In this document: one piece after another, positions 5,264 through 7,071 of the stretch
Numbering within the stretch: the first letter of the stretch is position 1
Layout of the letters: each line of letters opens with the position of its first letter
Assembly: GCA_002345725.1 (NCBI GenBank)
Contig: DDWP01000027.1
Location: forward strand, 1-7,071
Origin: Candidatus Shapirobacteria bacterium UBA2283
GTDB taxonomy: Bacteria; Patescibacteriota; Microgenomatia; UBA12405
Direction: 5' to 3'
Length of the DNA stretch: 7,071 nucleotides
The notes under the pieces: model-generated
What the model saw: only the letters and a program-made list of their open reading frames with translations
Database searches by the model: none
What the model was told of the DNA's origin: nothing
Made by a program: the position numbers and the translations under genes

Positions 5264-5932
5264 ATGGATATCATTCGTATTTTTGTCAATGAAAAAGGGG
5301 AGTATGGCAACCCTCATTGCGTTGTCATCGATAATGAAAAAAAGTTAGACGATCAAAGTCGACAAGCTTTTGCTACCAAGATGGGCTTAAGTGAAACTGT
5401 TTTTGTCAACGATAATGCTAGCGGTAATGTCAGTATTTTTAGTCCTATTCGTCAATGTCCTTTTGCTGGTAGTGCTCTTGTCGGTACGGCCTGGTTACTT
5501 AATAAATTAAACAAAAAACCTCTCGATTTTCTTTTATCTAATGATGTCAAGGTTCCCACTTGGCAAGAAGGAGGCGCCACCTATATTCGCATGGCCAAAT
5601 CTATTTTGCCCAATTGGAATTATGAACAACTATCAACTCCTACCGAAGTTGAAAAGTTGACTTTGGCTGATACAAAAAACAAAGAACATATGTTTGTTTG
5701 GGCCTGGATTGACGAGGGAAAAGGTTTAGTTCGTGCTCGTACTTTTGCCTCTGATTGGGGTATACCAGAAGATCCTGCTAATGGGTCTGGTTCTATGAGA
5801 TTAGCTGATTCGGTCGGAAAAGAGTTAACCGTTATCCATGGTCTTGGCTCGATTATTCACGCCCGACCAGTAGAGGACGGCCTTATCGAAGTCGGAGGAT
5901 TAGTCTCTAACTCTCCTCACAATACTTTTTGA
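5264..5932 (+). CDS. PhzF-like isomerase family protein, short form
   Basis: A 222-residue member of the PhzF/diaminopimelate epimerase-like fold. Family marks are IFVNEKGEYGNPHCVV at the N-terminus (6-21), the catalytic Glu in LSETVFV (E44), PFAGSALVGTAWLL (66-79) and EDPANGSGS (169-177) with Asp170. In PhzF the block corresponding to residue 70 is normally FAGH, and that His is part of the active site; here it is Ser70, so activity may be altered or lost. The protein is short compared with the 260-300 residues usual for the family. No phenazine genes are nearby, so a role in phenazine synthesis is not implied. The start at 5264 is set by the -10 box 6 nt upstream. Its last 26 bp overlap the convergent AHSA1-like gene. 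Confidence 0.8.
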   Translation: MDIIRIFVNEKGEYGNPHCVVIDNEKKLDDQSRQAFATKMGLSETVFVNDNASGNVSIFSPIRQCPFAGSALVGTAWLLNKLNKKPLDFLLSNDVKVPTWQEGGATYIRMAKSILPNWNYEQLSTPTEVEKLTLADTKNKEHMFVWAWIDEGKGLVRARTFASDWGIPEDPANGSGSMRLADSVGKELTVIHGLGSIIHARPVEDGLIEVGGLVSNSPHNTF

Positions 5933-6320
5933 AATTATCCATGATCGCCTGCCAGCCTTCTCTCTGTTTTTCCTCGGGGTATTCAGTTTCAGTTTCAAAT
6001 GTCTGTGTCACTTTTGTTGACTCTTTGTCAATTGGGTTAAAAACTATACTCACTTTTCTCCCACCTTCCATCTCGTATTCAATTAATTTATATAGCTTAA
6101 CCGCGGTGTAAACACCATTAAAATCAAAAGAACGGCTCCCATCTTTTGCCGCCATAATATAGGAAAACTCTCCGCCTGTCGCCAATTCGTTTGTCGCCTT
6201 AGGACACTCCCAGTCATCACTGGCATGATTCCATTTTTTTACACTTTCAGCCGCAGTCCAATTCTTCCATACTTTATCAACTCCTCGATTTACTACCACT
6301 TCTACTGTAATCATTGCCAT
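5907..6320 (-). CDS. SRPBCC / AHSA1-like (START-fold) domain protein
   Basis: A 137-residue single-domain protein of the AHSA1-like SRPBCC superfamily, a hydrophobic-cavity fold for small ligands; despite the family name no Hsp90 link should be assumed. Characteristic blocks are ITVEVVVN (4-11), VWKNWTAAESVKKWNHASDDWECP (about 17-40), the GGEFSYIMAAKDGS segment, FNGVYTAV and the C-terminal helix REGWQAIMDNFKKY. Length is normal. I chose ATG 6320 (MAMITVEV); ATG 6314 is equally possible and a TTG at 6335 is less likely, since all homologous sequence begins at ITVEV. A -35/-10 promoter lies upstream (6348-6376) with a leader of about 21 nt and no Shine-Dalgarno sequence. The 3' end overlaps the PhzF-like gene tail to tail by 26 bp. 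Confidence 0.85.
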   Translation of the reverse strand: MAMITVEVVVNRGVDKVWKNWTAAESVKKWNHASDDWECPKATNELATGGEFSYIMAAKDGSRSFDFNGVYTAVKLYKLIEYEMEGGRKVSIVFNPIDKESTKVTQTFETETEYPEEKQREGWQAIMDNFKKYCEES

Positions 6321-6347
6321 ATTGTTTTTTAACAATTAACTAATACC

Positions 6348-6376
6348 ATTATAGTAATAGAATAAAATCAAATCAA
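6348..6376 (-). promoter_or_regulatory. Canonical -35/-10 promoter of the AHSA1-like gene
   Basis: On the minus strand, TTGATT (6376-6371) and TATAAT (6353-6348) are separated by exactly 17 bp, a textbook sigma70 arrangement. The predicted start is about 6341, leaving some 21 nt before ATG 6320. This is the only promoter in the window with a recognisable -35 box, and the only one with a real leader. It diverges from the promoter at 6400-6405. Confidence 0.65.
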
Positions 6377-6399
6377 CGATATATCAAAGCCATAAGCAG

Positions 6400-6405
6400 T
6401 ATAAT
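6400..6405 (+). promoter_or_regulatory. -10 box (TATAAT) of the 205-residue gene
   Basis: A perfect TATAAT ends 5 nt before ATG 6411, so the predicted transcript starts at or 1 nt inside the start codon. The preceding 17 bp do not lead to a -35 hexamer. It lies in the 90-bp divergent gap between 6321 and 6410, which holds nothing else apart from the minus-strand promoter. Confidence 0.65.
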
Positions 6406-6410
6406 TAACT

Positions 6411-7028
6411 ATGTCTCCAGAAAATCCCACCCTAACTTCTTCACCAATTGAACAAATGTGGCGTTCAACCATGAATGCACCCCTGACACTAGAAATCCTG
6501 AAACCTGTCGTTCCTCAAATGCGACAAGAACTAATTTCTGTAGGTGTCGATCTATCACCGACTCCAGAAAAAATCTCCTCCTTAGCCAAAAAACAATTTC
6601 GTGACCTAGAGACTAATCGTGGCGTTGGGGTCGATCTTGCATTGAGACAAGCCAAGGTTAATGGGGGTGAGTTACTATTATTTTGCGACAAGCGGTGTGC
6701 AGACTCTCCTGGTGTAAAGAATGTGGATGACTCTCGAGGCATTGGTCTTCGTCAAGTTTCTGCTGACTTAATTCAATTATTGATTAATGAAAGTCCCAGC
6801 GACGGGCAAATCCAAAAATTTGTTTTGCGGACTAACCGTAGAATAAAAAAAGATACCGAGCGAAAAACATGTCAGGCACCTGAGCCAGTCAAAGTTGCGT
6901 ATAGTGACATCCTTAAGATTACTCCCGATAAAAAATGGCATGAGTTTAAATCTATTCCCTACGACTCCTTACCTGATCTTTGGTCTTTTCTCGTCGGAAA
7001 GAATACCGAGTCCGACTCGGCGGTATAA
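6411..7028 (+). CDS. Hypothetical protein, 205 residues
   Basis: I do not recognise this protein. It is soluble, without signal peptide or membrane segment. Residues 1-20 are Ser/Pro/Thr-rich and probably disordered. Residues 22-125 look like a folded unit: a helix around 26-43, a basic helical stretch at 53-66, and GGELLLFCDKRCAD (85-98), a short beta-strand followed by a C-x3-C pair (C92, C96). Residues 135-160 are strongly basic (LRTNRRIKKDTERK, 139-152), compatible with nucleic-acid contact, and the end holds two Trp (W176, W191). The start is set by the -10 box 5 nt upstream. The TAA stop at 7026-7028 lies inside the next gene's -10 box. Base composition is like the MFS and deaminase regions, not like the AT-rich kinase pair. 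Confidence 0.7.
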   Translation: MSPENPTLTSSPIEQMWRSTMNAPLTLEILKPVVPQMRQELISVGVDLSPTPEKISSLAKKQFRDLETNRGVGVDLALRQAKVNGGELLLFCDKRCADSPGVKNVDDSRGIGLRQVSADLIQLLINESPSDGQIQKFVLRTNRRIKKDTERKTCQAPEPVKVAYSDILKITPDKKWHEFKSIPYDSLPDLWSFLVGKNTESDSAV

Positions 7029-7029
7029 T
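7003..7029 (+). promoter_or_regulatory. -10 box with overlapping hairpin before the P-loop gene
   Basis: TATAAT (7024-7029) ends 5 nt before ATG 7035 and contains the upstream gene's TAA stop. Immediately before and into it runs an inverted repeat: ATACC (7003-7007) and GAGT (7008-7011), loop CCG, then ACTC (7015-7018) and GGTAT (7022-7026), leaving three unpaired bases (7019-7021). No T-run follows, so it is not a standard intrinsic terminator. It could be an operator or attenuate read-through from the upstream gene. Confidence 0.5.
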
Positions 7030-7034
7030 CAACC

Positions 7035-7071
7035 ATGAACCAACCACTTCTAATAATCATCTCTGGTCCGT
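7035..7071 (+). CDS. Start of a P-loop NTPase or kinase, truncated by the window
   Basis: Only 12 codons are visible, MNQPLLIIISGP. A hydrophobic beta-strand running into SGP at the very N-terminus is how many P-loop nucleotide kinases and AAA-type ATPases begin, with Walker A (GxxGxGKS/T) expected in the next codons beyond the window. The start is supported by the TATAAT box 5 nt upstream. The family within the P-loop class cannot be told from this fragment. Confidence 0.55.
   Translation, partial: MNQPLLIIISGP

Noticed and set aside
5929..6111. Plus-strand 60-codon frame opposite the AHSA1-like gene
   Set aside because: It lies wholly antisense to a well-supported gene and has no -10 box at its start.
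6321..6335. TTG start at 6335 for the AHSA1-like gene
   Set aside because: Family similarity begins at ITVEV, two nearby ATGs fit better, and the added LKNN residues have no support.
1..7071. Alternative genetic code, CRISPR array, tRNA, rRNA or insertion sequence
   Set aside because: TGA acts as a stop in two genes, and no spaced direct repeats, cloverleaf sequences, transposase motifs or terminal inverted repeats were seen.

Overview
The window looks like a stretch of a small, streamlined bacterial genome, most likely a Candidate Phyla Radiation (Patescibacteria) member and possibly Microgenomates. This is inference. It rests on tight gene packing, short single-domain versions of families, a secreted YHYH-type protein with a long Pro-Thr linker, no visible Shine-Dalgarno sequences, and promoters sitting directly against start codons. 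TGA is used as a stop (ends at 4566 and 5932), so the UGA-glycine code of Absconditabacteria and Gracilibacteria does not fit.

Layout, left to right. Positions 1-1746 hold the 3' end of a PlsC-type acyltransferase and a 12-helix MFS transporter. Positions 1777-4032 hold three genes 4-5 nt apart: a secreted YHYH protein, a Hanks-type protein kinase with an unrecognised N-terminal domain, and a small helical protein that may be HEPN-like. The kinase and its partner are much richer in A+T than the MFS gene and look like an accessory insertion; they are the best candidate here for an undescribed defence or signalling pair. Positions 4117-5057 hold a GNAT acetyltransferase and a RibD-like zinc deaminase joined by an ATGA overlap. 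Positions 5118-5932 hold a previously easy-to-miss 38-residue membrane protein on the minus strand and a PhzF-like protein on the plus strand, fired from back-to-back -10 boxes. The PhzF-like gene collides tail to tail with a minus-strand SRPBCC/AHSA1 gene (5907-6320). Positions 6411-7028 encode an unrecognised 205-residue protein, and a P-loop protein begins at 7035 and runs off the window.

The strongest structural signal is regulatory. Seven starts (445, 1777, 4117, 5234 minus, 5264, 6411, 7035) each have a TATAAT-like hexamer ending only 5-8 nt upstream of ATG. With normal sigma70 geometry, transcription would begin at or within about 2 nt of the start codon, so most of these genes should produce leaderless mRNAs. 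The exceptions are the distal genes of close-packed groups (2282, 3508, 4563) and the AHSA1-like gene, which has a conventional -35/-10 promoter and a roughly 21-nt leader. No RNA genes, CRISPR arrays, insertion sequences or convincing terminators were seen. No gap without a gene exceeds 85 bases once the 38-residue gene is counted.
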